From assembly GCA_018814465.1 (NCBI GenBank), contig JAHIZR010000245.1, positions 1-42,440 of the forward strand: a stretch of 42,440 nucleotides of DNA. Direction: 5' to 3'. Shown here in pieces: positions 34,889-42,440 of the stretch (within the stretch, counting starts at the first letter, position 1; every line of letters begins with the position of its first letter). The translations under genes and the position numbers were made by a program. The notes beneath the pieces were generated by a model, which searched no databases, was not told the DNA's origin, and was given only the letters and a program-made list of their open reading frames with translations. The DNA is from a bacterium. GTDB lineage: Bacteria > Electryoneota > RPQS01.

Positions 34889-35572
34889 CTATTTCGATCC
34901 AAGTTTTAACGCCAACTTCACAATCGCATCCACCTGATCGCCAATGGTCATATGGGTTGTATCAACTTCTGCTGCATCATCGGCCTTTCGCAACGGGCTG
35001 TATTCGCGTGTGGAATCGCGTTCATCTCGAGCCGCCAATGCGTCTTCGACCTCTTCAACAGGCTGATCGATCCCTCTTGCCAGCATCTCCTTGCGTCTCC
35101 GCAGGGCGCGCACATGGACATCCGCAATCAGAAATATCTTCAAGTCGGCGTCAGGAAAAACAACCGTTCCTATGTCACGGCCTTCAAGCACTACTCCGCC
35201 CGCCTGACCAAGCTCACGCTGCCATTTCACCAAATGTTCACGAACAACCGGATGCTCTGAAACAGGACCAACCCAAAGCGAAATCTCAGGAGTGCGGATA
35301 TCATCCGTCACGTCAACCGAATCAAGCAAGATTCGCAGGCCGTCGGCGGATTCCTTTTGAGTTACCATCGTCGAGTCAAGCAGCTTCTGAAGCTGCTCTT
35401 TGTCCGTAAGCTCCACTCCGTGTTTGAGCATTTTCAAAGCGACCGCGCGATACATCGCACCCGTATCGATATGCATGAGATGCAGCTTTTCTGCGACAAG
35501 TCTTGCTGTCGTGGACTTTCCGGAACCCGCGGGCCCGTCAATCGCTATGATCGGTCGTTTTACTGTACTCAC
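34889..35572 (-). CDS. cmk: Cytidylate kinase
   Basis: Cmk phosphorylates CMP and dCMP; CMP is also released by the phospholipid reactions of PssA. The 227-residue protein starts with the P-loop IDGPAGSGKSTTARLVA (residues 11-27), then HIDTGAMYRAVAL, VVLEGRDIGTVVFPDADLK and a C-terminal DERDSTREYSPL region, all typical. It begins with GTG at 35572 in a 4-bp GTGA overlap with the preceding gene. It stands in the conserved scpAB-cmk-plsC-rpsA neighbourhood. Confidence 0.96.
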   Translation of the reverse strand: MSTVKRPIIAIDGPAGSGKSTTARLVAEKLHLMHIDTGAMYRAVALKMLKHGVELTDKEQLQKLLDSTMVTQKESADGLRILLDSVDVTDDIRTPEISLWVGPVSEHPVVREHLVKWQRELGQAGGVVLEGRDIGTVVFPDADLKIFLIADVHVRALRRRKEMLARGIDQPVEEVEDALAARDERDSTREYSPLRKADDAAEVDTTHMTIGDQVDAIVKLALKLGSK

Positions 35573-37269
35573 GCTTTAATCCGACCGCCCTCTTCTTCCT
35601 CGATAAATATCTTCGTAACGATTTTCCCCACAAAAAACTCGTCCTTCTCACCATCGTACCTGCTCGCCCAGTCAAATCCGGAAGACGTGTCTTTACGCTT
35701 TTCCGCTCCTGACTTCGACAGGAAATTCAAGATGCGCTTCTTCCATTTTTCCATGTTCTGAGACCGCAGATCAACCCAGCCCTTTGCCGCCCATTCGTCA
35801 ATCACCCCATCTGCGATCTCGAACAGATTGCTGCCGGAATAGGAGGGAATTTTTACTTCCGGACCCCGCAGAAGCTGTTTCCCGTCCGGCAGCAGAATCG
35901 GCACTCCGATTGATAAAATTCGCGAACGAAGCTGCTTATCTTCGCGAATGACTTGCATCGCCTTTTCGGCCATTTGCCCGCCGCTCAATGAAGACAGCTT
36001 GTCCAATGCAGGCATCGCCAAGCGAATGATGTGGGCTTCATAGAGCAGTTTTGATAAATGAGGCGGTCCCAGCATTTCGAATGCGATGCTTCTTGTACCG
36101 GTCTCCCTTTCCAGCCGCTTCATTTCGTCAAGCGCCGCCTCGCGCAGGACTCCCGCGCGGTACGTCGGTCCCATAACGACGGAATCGAGTGCTCCAACAA
36201 CATCAAAACCACTATTGCCGCCTTCAATCTCCCAGATTACGCACTGCGCGATTTCTTCAGGCGTGACGAATTCCATCTGCTCATTGGCTGTAATTGTGTA
36301 GAACTCTTCAGTGGAAAAGATGCCGTTCTCTCCGGTATCGATAAATACCGACTTGAAATTCTCATCAAGCTTGGTCCCGAAATCGGGGAGATTGCGATTA
36401 AATTCCCCTTCAAGGATCTCGGGCTTCTCTGGATCGCAGTCCACCAATGGAATCGGTTTGCCGCCGCGAAGCACTTCACCGTAGGCAATCTGCTTCCATG
36501 CGATGACCGCCGCCGGTTTGATTTCTTTCACATAGGGTGAATCCGGAGTTCTTCCCATCAGAAACAGCAGCAGACTGTGAGCCCCCGCTAAGGAAGATTT
36601 TGACAACAACTGGCCGGATGGCTTATCCTCCGAATGGGTGTAAGGAATATTCAATCCCATGCCGCCAGTTCCGGTCGTGCCGATCTTCACATAGGTTTTC
36701 ACATGCGCTGCGCGAGTCGCATCATTCAAGACCTGAATATGACGGATCAACTGCGGCAGACTGACCGTTCCGAGAAACCTTTCCATATTCTCGATCAGCG
36801 CTTCCGAGGGAACCTCATCCGGATTTCCAGATAGATATGGCTTGATGTTGTAGTAGGCTGTAAAGATATCCTGATAGGCCAGTCCGGTAGCCGAGTTCAC
36901 GCAATCGACAATCACATTTGGTTTGTGTTGAATAATCAATTTGCTTAAAAAGAAGGAGCGGAGCTTGTCCGGCGTCGGCTTCTCGAAAATGTCTTCAATA
37001 TATTGCTTGCGGAGTTTGGAATCCTTCAGCAACTCGGCACGAGGCACGTCTTTTAGAGATTCCCGCACAAACATGTCTCCCCAATGAGCGGTCATAGTTA
37101 CATCAGGATATTCCTTCTTCAGCAGTTCGATAGCGCTTTTTGCTTCCTGCTCTTTGAGAGACAGGATGATGAGTTCCGAAGGTCCGCGCTCAAGCAGTCT
37201 GCGGCAGACGGCCATCCCGACCAATCCCCAACCGCCAAGCACCATGACCTTGCTGTCTTTGATGTTCAT
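35569..37269 (-). CDS. Rossmann-fold protein of unknown function (atypical SDR-like)
   Basis: I do not recognise the function. The 566-residue protein opens with a dinucleotide-binding strand-loop-helix, VMVLGGWGLVGMAV (glycines at 12-18), and predicted alternating strands and helices follow. NVIVDCVNSATGL and TYVKIGTTGTGGMG (about 205) look like later Rossmann strands. A stretch LLSKSSLAGAHSLL could hold the lysine of a short-chain dehydrogenase-like site, but no clear YxxxK is seen. The C-terminal 200 residues are mainly helical with many charges. No signal or membrane segment is visible, so it is cytosolic. It overlaps scpB and cmk by 4 bp each and sits where rluB is often found in other bacteria. 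Confidence 0.7.
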   Translation of the reverse strand: MNIKDSKVMVLGGWGLVGMAVCRRLLERGPSELIILSLKEQEAKSAIELLKKEYPDVTMTAHWGDMFVRESLKDVPRAELLKDSKLRKQYIEDIFEKPTPDKLRSFFLSKLIIQHKPNVIVDCVNSATGLAYQDIFTAYYNIKPYLSGNPDEVPSEALIENMERFLGTVSLPQLIRHIQVLNDATRAAHVKTYVKIGTTGTGGMGLNIPYTHSEDKPSGQLLSKSSLAGAHSLLLFLMGRTPDSPYVKEIKPAAVIAWKQIAYGEVLRGGKPIPLVDCDPEKPEILEGEFNRNLPDFGTKLDENFKSVFIDTGENGIFSTEEFYTITANEQMEFVTPEEIAQCVIWEIEGGNSGFDVVGALDSVVMGPTYRAGVLREAALDEMKRLERETGTRSIAFEMLGPPHLSKLLYEAHIIRLAMPALDKLSSLSGGQMAEKAMQVIREDKQLRSRILSIGVPILLPDGKQLLRGPEVKIPSYSGSNLFEIADGVIDEWAAKGWVDLRSQNMEKWKKRILNFLSKSGAEKRKDTSSGFDWASRYDGEKDEFFVGKIVTKIFIEEEEGGRIKA

Positions 37270-38165
37270 TGTTCCGAATCTAATGGTTTATTCTCTCGAT
37301 TGACAGTAAACTGTTCAGTGTTTCCGTGCTCATCTCCGGTGACATCCGGAGTGCCAATCTTGGTTATTCCGCGCGAGCCGTTTTCCCCCGTCCCCACTTC
37401 TGTATCGCTGCCTGTCTCGTCATCCGGATCGGCTTGTATTCCATTTTGCTCTTGCACATCCGCATCTGATTCTTTGCTCGATTCCTGCAACTCCCCCCAT
37501 TCTCTGGTCAGCTCATGATGCTTAGGCAGATCATCCAAACTTGAGAGACCGAAATGACGCAGAAATTCTTCTGTTGTTTCATACAGCATAGGCCGCCCGA
37601 TCACTTCGGCTCGTCCTTTCACCTGAACAAGCCTGCGGTCAAGGAGAGTCCGGATCACACCACTCGATTCGACTCCCCTGATCTCATCAATCTCCGCGCG
37701 CGTCACCGGACCACGAAACGCGATCACCGCAAGCGATTCCAGAGCCGCCCGCGAAAGCCTTGTTCTCGACCGCTCGGTGAACAGCTTCTTTAAGGCATGA
37801 GCATATTCAGGGCGCGTGAAAAATTGGTAGCCCTTTGCGACATGGAGAATCTCGATGGAACGCCCGGTATGAACATAGTCGGCATTCAATTCCGCAACGA
37901 GTCCGGCGAGCATCCCCTTGGCATGGCGACCGACCACCGTTAAAAACTGCGCCTCGGTAAGCGGTTCATTGGTAGAAAAGATTAAGGCTTCCGCGATCGA
38001 TTTTAGCTGTGCATACCGTTCCGCATCCGAGATCTCAGTCGAATCCGAATCGGAAGAATCCTCCGCAAGCGATGCTTCTATCGCAGACTCCAAAGCAGCT
38101 TCCTCTTCTTCAGGAATAATCTCTTTTACCGAATCCTGTCTCTGATATTCTTCTTCGTATGTCAT
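37266..38165 (-). CDS. scpB: Segregation and condensation protein B
   Basis: ScpB is the winged-helix dimer subunit of the SMC-ScpAB complex that compacts and separates chromosomes. The core (about residues 50-225) has KSIAEALIFSTNEPL, the GYQFFTRPEY strand, LSRAALESLAVIAFRGPVTR and IDEIRGVESSGVIRTLL, then GRPMLYETTEEFLRHFGL. It is unusual in having acidic, low-complexity ends: about 50 residues at the N-terminus and about 75 at the C-terminus, bringing it to 299 residues against the usual 180-200. It overlaps the next gene by 4 bp and follows scpA by 12 bases. Confidence 0.95.
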   Translation of the reverse strand: MTYEEEYQRQDSVKEIIPEEEEAALESAIEASLAEDSSDSDSTEISDAERYAQLKSIAEALIFSTNEPLTEAQFLTVVGRHAKGMLAGLVAELNADYVHTGRSIEILHVAKGYQFFTRPEYAHALKKLFTERSRTRLSRAALESLAVIAFRGPVTRAEIDEIRGVESSGVIRTLLDRRLVQVKGRAEVIGRPMLYETTEEFLRHFGLSSLDDLPKHHELTREWGELQESSKESDADVQEQNGIQADPDDETGSDTEVGTGENGSRGITKIGTPDVTGDEHGNTEQFTVNRENKPLDSEQ

Positions 38166-38177
38166 AGCAGTCTCTTC

Positions 38178-38918
38178 TTAAGCTGCTTGAGTCTCATGTC
38201 TGGCATCACGCGAAATATAGATCTCTTCGAAAGGAGCATTCTGCTCGACCCTGATTCGACCCTGCTTGGCCAACTCTAAAATTGCCAGCATGGTTACGAC
38301 CCAAAGCATGCGCTCAGCTTGGCTGCCAAGCCGCGCGCAGAGTCCGAAAGTATCCTCCTTCATCAGGATGTCGACAATCCAGCGAACGCGATCCTTCATA
38401 GTGACATTGATCAGCGCCACATCGTGGAAAAACCGCTGCTCTTTGCGCTGCAGAATATCCTCAATGGCTCGCGTCAGATCATAAATCGTCATCGGAAAAA
38501 GCGTCTCTTCGGGCGAAGGATTCGCTTCAGCAGGAACCGCTGAAAGCCCAAGCTCGGAACGAGCCAGCATATCCGCTTCCCATTCGCTGAACTCCGACGC
38601 GACTTCTCTGACCTTCTGATAAATCAGCAGTCTCTCGGCAAGCTCTCTGCGCGGATCTTCGATTTCCTCGAGTGCTTCAACTTCCGGCTGAGGCAGCAGC
38701 ATTCTTGCTTTGATAGCAAGCAGTGTCGCGGCCATGAGCAGATAATCACCCGCATCTTCGAGGTTGTCGACACCGATCGTGTCAATGGCTTCGAGATATG
38801 ACTCGGTTATCTCGGCCATCGGCAGATCCATGATATCATACTCTTTTCGGCTGACCAGAAAGAGCAGCAGATCCAAAGGTCCCTCGAAGCGAGGTAATGT
38901 TACTTGAAAACCGCTCAT
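38178..38918 (-). CDS. scpA: Segregation and condensation protein A
   Basis: ScpA is the kleisin that closes the SMC ring. The 246-residue protein starts with the family pattern PRFEGPLDLLLFLVSRKEYDI-like block (residues 9-29), continues with DYLLMAATLLAIKARMLLP (about 83-101), and ends in a winged helix with ILELAKQGRIRVEQNAPFEEI. The length is normal. The ATG overlaps the trpS stop by 4 bp (ATGA), and scpB follows, as in most bacteria. Confidence 0.96.
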   Translation of the reverse strand: MSGFQVTLPRFEGPLDLLLFLVSRKEYDIMDLPMAEITESYLEAIDTIGVDNLEDAGDYLLMAATLLAIKARMLLPQPEVEALEEIEDPRRELAERLLIYQKVREVASEFSEWEADMLARSELGLSAVPAEANPSPEETLFPMTIYDLTRAIEDILQRKEQRFFHDVALINVTMKDRVRWIVDILMKEDTFGLCARLGSQAERMLWVVTMLAILELAKQGRIRVEQNAPFEEIYISRDARHETQAA

Positions 38919-39910
38919 CCGAATCCCATCGCCTCATGCACTTCAGCCATCGTTTTGGATGCGATTTCATTTGCGCGCCGGTTGCCGTCTTCGATAATCG
39001 CTTTCACTTCTTCAGGACGCGATACCAACTCTTCGCGCTTCTCCCGCATCGGCGCAAGATGATCAATCAGTTTCCGACTGCAATTCAGCTTGCAGTCTAC
39101 GCAGCCTAATGCGCCGCTCTCGCAGCCGGATCTTATCTCGTCGATCTCGGACGGATTGAATTTCTGATGATACCCGAAGACAAGACAAATGTCAGGATGC
39201 CCCGGATCATTGCGGCGAACTTTCTCGGGATCGGTGACCGCGCGTCTCATCTTCTTTTGTATTTCGTCCGGTTCATCGGAAAGCAGAATAGTATTCCCCA
39301 GTGATTTCGACATGCGATTGCCGTCGGTTCCGGTCAGTCTCGGAAAGCGAGTCAGCTTCCCTTCCGGCTCCGGAAAGATCGGAGCATCAGCGGCATAGAG
39401 ATTATTGAAGCGGCGCGCCAGTTCGCGAGTGATTTCGATATGCGGAAGCTGATCCTCGCCAACCGGGACGACTTCCCCTTTGTACATGAGAATATCCGCC
39501 GCCTGCAATACCGGATAGGACAAATGCCCGATTGAGACCGTCGATTCCAGACTCAGATCTCGCACTTGTTCCTTTAAAGTCGGATTCCGTTCAAGCCGTC
39601 CGGTTGAAATCAGCATGTTGAAAATCAAATAAAGCTCTGCATGCGACTTGACTTTCGATTGGATAAAAATCGGACTCTTTTCAGGATCTATTCCGGCGGC
39701 AATCCAATCCACAACCATCTCGAACGTATGCGTCGGAATATTCTTCGTATGCTCAACATCCGTTGTCAGCGTGTGCCAATCAGCTACAAGATGAAAGTTC
39801 TCATATTCATCTTGTAGTGCAACCCAGTTTTCGAGTGCGCCAACATAATTGCCGAGGTGCAGTCGGCCTGTCGGACGCATTCCAGAGAGTATTCGTTTTT
39901 TACGGGGCAT
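38915..39910 (-). CDS. trpS: Tryptophanyl-tRNA synthetase
   Basis: TrpS charges tRNA(Trp). The 331-residue class I enzyme has the HIGH-type motif in TGRLHLGN (residues 14-21), DQLPHIEITRELARRFN, and the KMSKS-type motif MSKSLGN (200-206). A cysteine set, C242-x20-C263-x6-C270-x2-C273, resembles the C-x22-C-x6-C-x2-C motif that holds a [4Fe-4S] cluster in Thermotoga maritima TrpRS; a fifth cysteine, C277, follows. It starts at ATG 39910 after a 112-base gap with a possible promoter, and overlaps scpA by 4 bp. Confidence 0.96.
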   Translation of the reverse strand: MPRKKRILSGMRPTGRLHLGNYVGALENWVALQDEYENFHLVADWHTLTTDVEHTKNIPTHTFEMVVDWIAAGIDPEKSPIFIQSKVKSHAELYLIFNMLISTGRLERNPTLKEQVRDLSLESTVSIGHLSYPVLQAADILMYKGEVVPVGEDQLPHIEITRELARRFNNLYAADAPIFPEPEGKLTRFPRLTGTDGNRMSKSLGNTILLSDEPDEIQKKMRRAVTDPEKVRRNDPGHPDICLVFGYHQKFNPSEIDEIRSGCESGALGCVDCKLNCSRKLIDHLAPMREKREELVSRPEEVKAIIEDGNRRANEIASKTMAEVHEAMGFG

Positions 39911-39956
39911 TCGCAGAATGAAAAATCGGATTGCTTCTAATCGTGATTAAGCGTGT

Positions 39957-39985
39957 AAGATACCATATTATCACGAGAATAGCAA
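39957..39985 (-). promoter_or_regulatory. Possible promoter for the trpS-to-guaB gene series
   Basis: TTGCTA (39980-39985) and TATCTT (39957-39962) on the minus strand are spaced 17 bases apart. The predicted start lies about 40 bases before the trpS ATG. This is the largest gap in the window (39911-40022); besides the promoter I see only a short TAATC/GATTA inverted repeat and no terminator for the upstream propeller gene. Confidence 0.42.
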
Positions 39986-40022
39986 ACCGATCGACAGTCT
40001 TGCAGGGTAAGAAAAATCAGTG

Positions 40023-41300
40023 TTACTTCAATAGTATCATACGCTTGGAATCAATAGAAGAGCTCGAAGCCAGTCTTGCTATGTAAACACCTGATGTTAC
40101 AGGACTTCCATGCACATCCCTGCTATCCCAATAGGTAGTTCTGACGCCAATAGGAACCACAAGGGTTCGCACTAACTGCCCTATGTTATTGTATATAAAT
40201 ATCTTGGATCTTGTTTTAGCAACTGAACTGAGCTCCAATTGTACCACCTCATTGAAAGGATTTGGATACGGATCAGTGAGGACAATCGAATTGGAGACAG
40301 TGGGTGAGCCGTCACTAACTGCTTGAGTACCTTCATAATATATTGCCATTTGAGCCGGACCATCTGAAAGCGAAAACGCCCGTATCAGGTTGCCTGAACT
40401 GTCTCGTTGTTCGACAATATCATCGTTGAAGCAACTCACGAGGAAACTCCCGTCGGAAAGCGCTTCCACATCGAAAGCTCCCGAGCCGGTTGTCATCGGA
40501 TTTGAAGAATCATGGAAGATTTCGAGATCCGAGACACGGTACGCATAGACATATCCTTCAGCTCCCCACCCGCCTGCCGCAAGATAGGCAATCCCCCCTC
40601 CCATACTGATATTCGAAGGAGAACCGCCAATAGGCAGTTCAGCAACAACGCTGCGCGTACCAAGGTCGATTATGTCGACTTCACCGGCAACGCTGCCATA
40701 ATCGCCGGTACAGACAACGTGCAGCCGATTCTGGTTGTCGACTGCAAAGGCCTGCGGATTAGTCGCCACGGAAAGACTGTCCACCCGCTCAAGTGTAAAT
40801 CGGTTAAATACGAAAACAGTCGCCGGACCGAACACAGGATAGCTCACTCCGGTTGCTCCAACATAGAAATAGTCCCCATGTACGAGAATTGCCTGAGGAG
40901 CGACACCGGCCGCCAATACTCCGACTACAGCTTCATCGGTCAGTTTGATGATAATCACATTATTCGATATCGAGCAAGTAACCGCCATTGTGTCATCATT
41001 CAGCATCGCCATTGACCAGACATTCACGCCGCCGGGAACTTGAATCTCCCGCAGAGTCGTCGCATCTTCCGCATCGATTTCCTGGATGTTGTTATACCCG
41101 GAATTTGAAACATATGCCATGTTTTTGTGAACGATCACGTCATTCGGTATCGTTCCTAAAGTTGCGGCATGCTGATTAACTGCCTCGGACTCAAGGTCTA
41201 TCGTTGCCGCTGATTCATCCAAGGTCTGCACGACAAAGAGCGTCGGAGAGGCGCCGCATAGCTGAGCAAGCAATATAAGAAAGCAAAGGAACATGATCAT
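40023..41300 (-). CDS. Exported beta-propeller protein with C-terminal T9SS-type sorting domain
   Basis: This 425-residue exported protein has a signal peptide (about 1-17), then YVTN/YncE-like propeller repeats (about 20-325; strands such as DVIVHKNMAYVSNSG, AILVHGDYFYVGATG and ISMGGGIAYLAAGG, each followed by a turn and a short strand). The C-terminal domain (about 343-425) runs from PYPNPFN through IFIYNNIGQLVRTL and SGVYIARL to KRMILLK, the layout of T9SS type A sorting domains. It overlaps the TonB receptor gene by 4 bp. In Bacteroides the surface propeller BtuG sits beside BtuB and captures vitamin B12, so a similar partnership is a reasonable inference here. The ligand is not shown by the sequence. 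Confidence 0.8.
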   Translation of the reverse strand: MIMFLCFLILLAQLCGASPTLFVVQTLDESAATIDLESEAVNQHAATLGTIPNDVIVHKNMAYVSNSGYNNIQEIDAEDATTLREIQVPGGVNVWSMAMLNDDTMAVTCSISNNVIIIKLTDEAVVGVLAAGVAPQAILVHGDYFYVGATGVSYPVFGPATVFVFNRFTLERVDSLSVATNPQAFAVDNQNRLHVVCTGDYGSVAGEVDIIDLGTRSVVAELPIGGSPSNISMGGGIAYLAAGGWGAEGYVYAYRVSDLEIFHDSSNPMTTGSGAFDVEALSDGSFLVSCFNDDIVEQRDSSGNLIRAFSLSDGPAQMAIYYEGTQAVSDGSPTVSNSIVLTDPYPNPFNEVVQLELSSVAKTRSKIFIYNNIGQLVRTLVVPIGVRTTYWDSRDVHGSPVTSGVYIARLASSSSIDSKRMILLK

Positions 41301-42440
41301 TTTCCGGGGCTGTAGGTCAGTTGAACGCTTGCCGATATTTCACGAAGCGGTAGCGGCGCGTGTCGAATAATCCGGTAGGATTCATTTAAAGCGTTTGATA
41401 TCCGAAATCCCGGCTGAATCAATATCTCAGAATACTGAAAGGGCCGCGTTACAAACAAGTCCAACAGATCATATTCGCTCAACCACTTTGAATTCGTCGC
41501 CAGAACCGGTCGCGAGGCTGTCCAAAGGTAGGTGGTTGTGGCATGGAGTTGCATCCAATCCAAATCAAGACTAATCCGGTGAGTACGCGGAGATCTAAAC
41601 GTCAAATACTTCCCCCCCGTATTGCGATCATCCGTCGCATCACGCGCTTCGGTCCAGGCCGTTCCAGCGGTTATTTGCGCATGATCCGGAAGGAAACTGT
41701 ATTCAATCTGGAGATCCAATGTGCGAATCTCAGCACTCTTCAAATTCATCGGCTTCCAATGTCCATCGAATGTCTGCTGCCAATAAATCAAATCGTCGAC
41801 AACCTGACTGGAGGCTGTCCCGCTGAGCTCGATCGCGCTCGAAAACCTTGGCCGTAAAAGAAAACTGCCCGTCCACTCTTCTGAGTACTCAGGTTTTAGA
41901 TCGGGATTCCCGCGGGCAACCTGATCCTCTTGCCAGAAGAGCGAATAGAATGTAGGCGCACGATAGGAACGACCCCATCCGGCGATGAGAGACCCGTCGA
42001 TAAATTTATCCGTTGTCGTTTCGATTTCAAGCTTCGGCAATCCTGTTATCCCGCCATCCCCCACCTGCTCCACTCGATATCCTGCATGGGCACTCACTCC
42101 TGTGTGTTCCGCCTGACCCGCGATCAATCTCGCTGCGCTCAACCATGATTCCCATCGGCTGCGGTCAGCATGCTCGTTCATCAGTTGGGGGCTGGTGAAA
42201 GACTCCTTTGCTGTCTGAATTCCCCCCGCCAGATCGTAAGAAAGCATCTTGCCGCAGCCCGAAATACTGCCTGAATATCTCGTACCGGCTTCGTAGACTT
42301 CATGAACTGAACTGTAGGGATCGGGATCCGAAAAATGGCGATTACTTTGTGTGAGCGAAGCCGAACCTCGCCACTCCACGTTTCCGGACCGCGAACTGAA
42401 GAGTGCGTTCAGAAAGTGCGAGCCGCTTGATTGCCGCGCC
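41297..42440 (-). CDS. TonB-dependent outer-membrane receptor, BtuB-like (5' end cut by window edge)
   Basis: Only the C-terminal half of the beta-barrel is in the window; the frame is open to the right edge (about 380 codons). Barrel features include alternating strands, the typical GRSYRAPTFYSLFW segment, GNPDLKPEYSEEW (the conserved GNPxLKPE motif of vitamin and siderophore receptors) and a closing domain with ISNALNESYRII, APLPLREI and the final VQLTYSPGK strand. The plug domain and TonB box lie outside. The RAPTF and GNPxLKPE pattern is common in cobalamin receptors but does not prove the substrate. The stop overlaps the propeller gene's ATG by 4 bp, so the two proteins are probably made together. 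Confidence 0.88.
   Translation of the reverse strand, partial: ARQSSGSHFLNALFSSRSGNVEWRGSASLTQSNRHFSDPDPYSSVHEVYEAGTRYSGSISGCGKMLSYDLAGGIQTAKESFTSPQLMNEHADRSRWESWLSAARLIAGQAEHTGVSAHAGYRVEQVGDGGITGLPKLEIETTTDKFIDGSLIAGWGRSYRAPTFYSLFWQEDQVARGNPDLKPEYSEEWTGSFLLRPRFSSAIELSGTASSQVVDDLIYWQQTFDGHWKPMNLKSAEIRTLDLQIEYSFLPDHAQITAGTAWTEARDATDDRNTGGKYLTFRSPRTHRISLDLDWMQLHATTTYLWTASRPVLATNSKWLSEYDLLDLFVTRPFQYSEILIQPGFRISNALNESYRIIRHAPLPLREISASVQLTYSPGK

Noticed and set aside
1..42440. CRISPR arrays, tRNA or rRNA genes, insertion sequences, phage genes
   Set aside because: No direct repeats with spacers, cloverleaf sequences, transposases or phage proteins were seen, and gaps are too short to hide most of them.

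Overview
The window is gene-dense bacterial chromosome: about 40 protein genes, all on the minus strand except rpsT, with no non-coding stretch longer than about 112 bases. No rRNA, tRNA, CRISPR array, insertion sequence or prophage gene was found. The contents point to an uncultured diderm of the FCB superphylum (Fibrobacteres-Chlorobi-Bacteroidetes and related candidate phyla). The reasons are a TonB-dependent outer-membrane receptor, two exported proteins ending in PNPF-type domains like those used for type IX secretion, a PorW/SprE-like TPR lipoprotein, a lamin-tail-domain exported protein and menaquinone synthesis. The exact phylum cannot be fixed from sequence reading alone.

Layout in the direction of transcription (right to left). 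(1) 42440-40023: the 3' part of a BtuB-like TonB receptor, overlapping by 4 bp an exported beta-propeller with a C-terminal sorting domain. (2) 39910-25502: trpS-scpA-scpB-Rossmann protein-cmk-plsC-rpsA-mtaB-M20 peptidase-GH2-like membrane protein-guaB, tightly packed and possibly one long unit from a promoter near 39970. (3) rpsT alone on the plus strand (25140-25397), convergent with guaB, with a clear terminator. (4) 25028-13295: a sirtuin, the TPR lipoprotein, cdsA, menG, comEC, rnhB, yraN, the lamin-tail protein and an ABC-F factor. (5) 13212-9714: carbamate kinase-sucC-sucD-ndk behind a near-consensus promoter. (6) 9651-1: ecfT-truA-htrA-purB-purC-psd-pssA-purS-purQ-tatA-gatA-gatB, with gatB running off the left edge.

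The genes cover core metabolism that links up across the window. PlsC, CdsA, PssA and Psd together make phosphatidylethanolamine. PurC, PurB, PurS, PurQ and GuaB are purine synthesis steps. GatAB, TrpS, TruA, MtaB, S1, S20 and ABC-F serve translation. SucCD, Ndk and carbamate kinase are substrate-level nucleotide-phosphorylating enzymes. At least nine junctions are 4-bp ATGA or GTGA overlaps, so translational coupling is widespread. Several genes use TTG or GTG starts.

Most of the window is ordinary housekeeping. The parts most worth a second look are: a GH2-fold protein that appears to have lost both catalytic glutamates and is fused to a multipass membrane domain; a receptor/beta-propeller pair resembling the BtuB-BtuG cobalamin capture system but with a sorting domain where BtuG has a lipid anchor; an unrecognised Rossmann-fold protein sitting in the slot usually held by rluB; and a tryptophanyl-tRNA synthetase carrying a cysteine pattern like the Thermotoga iron-sulfur type.
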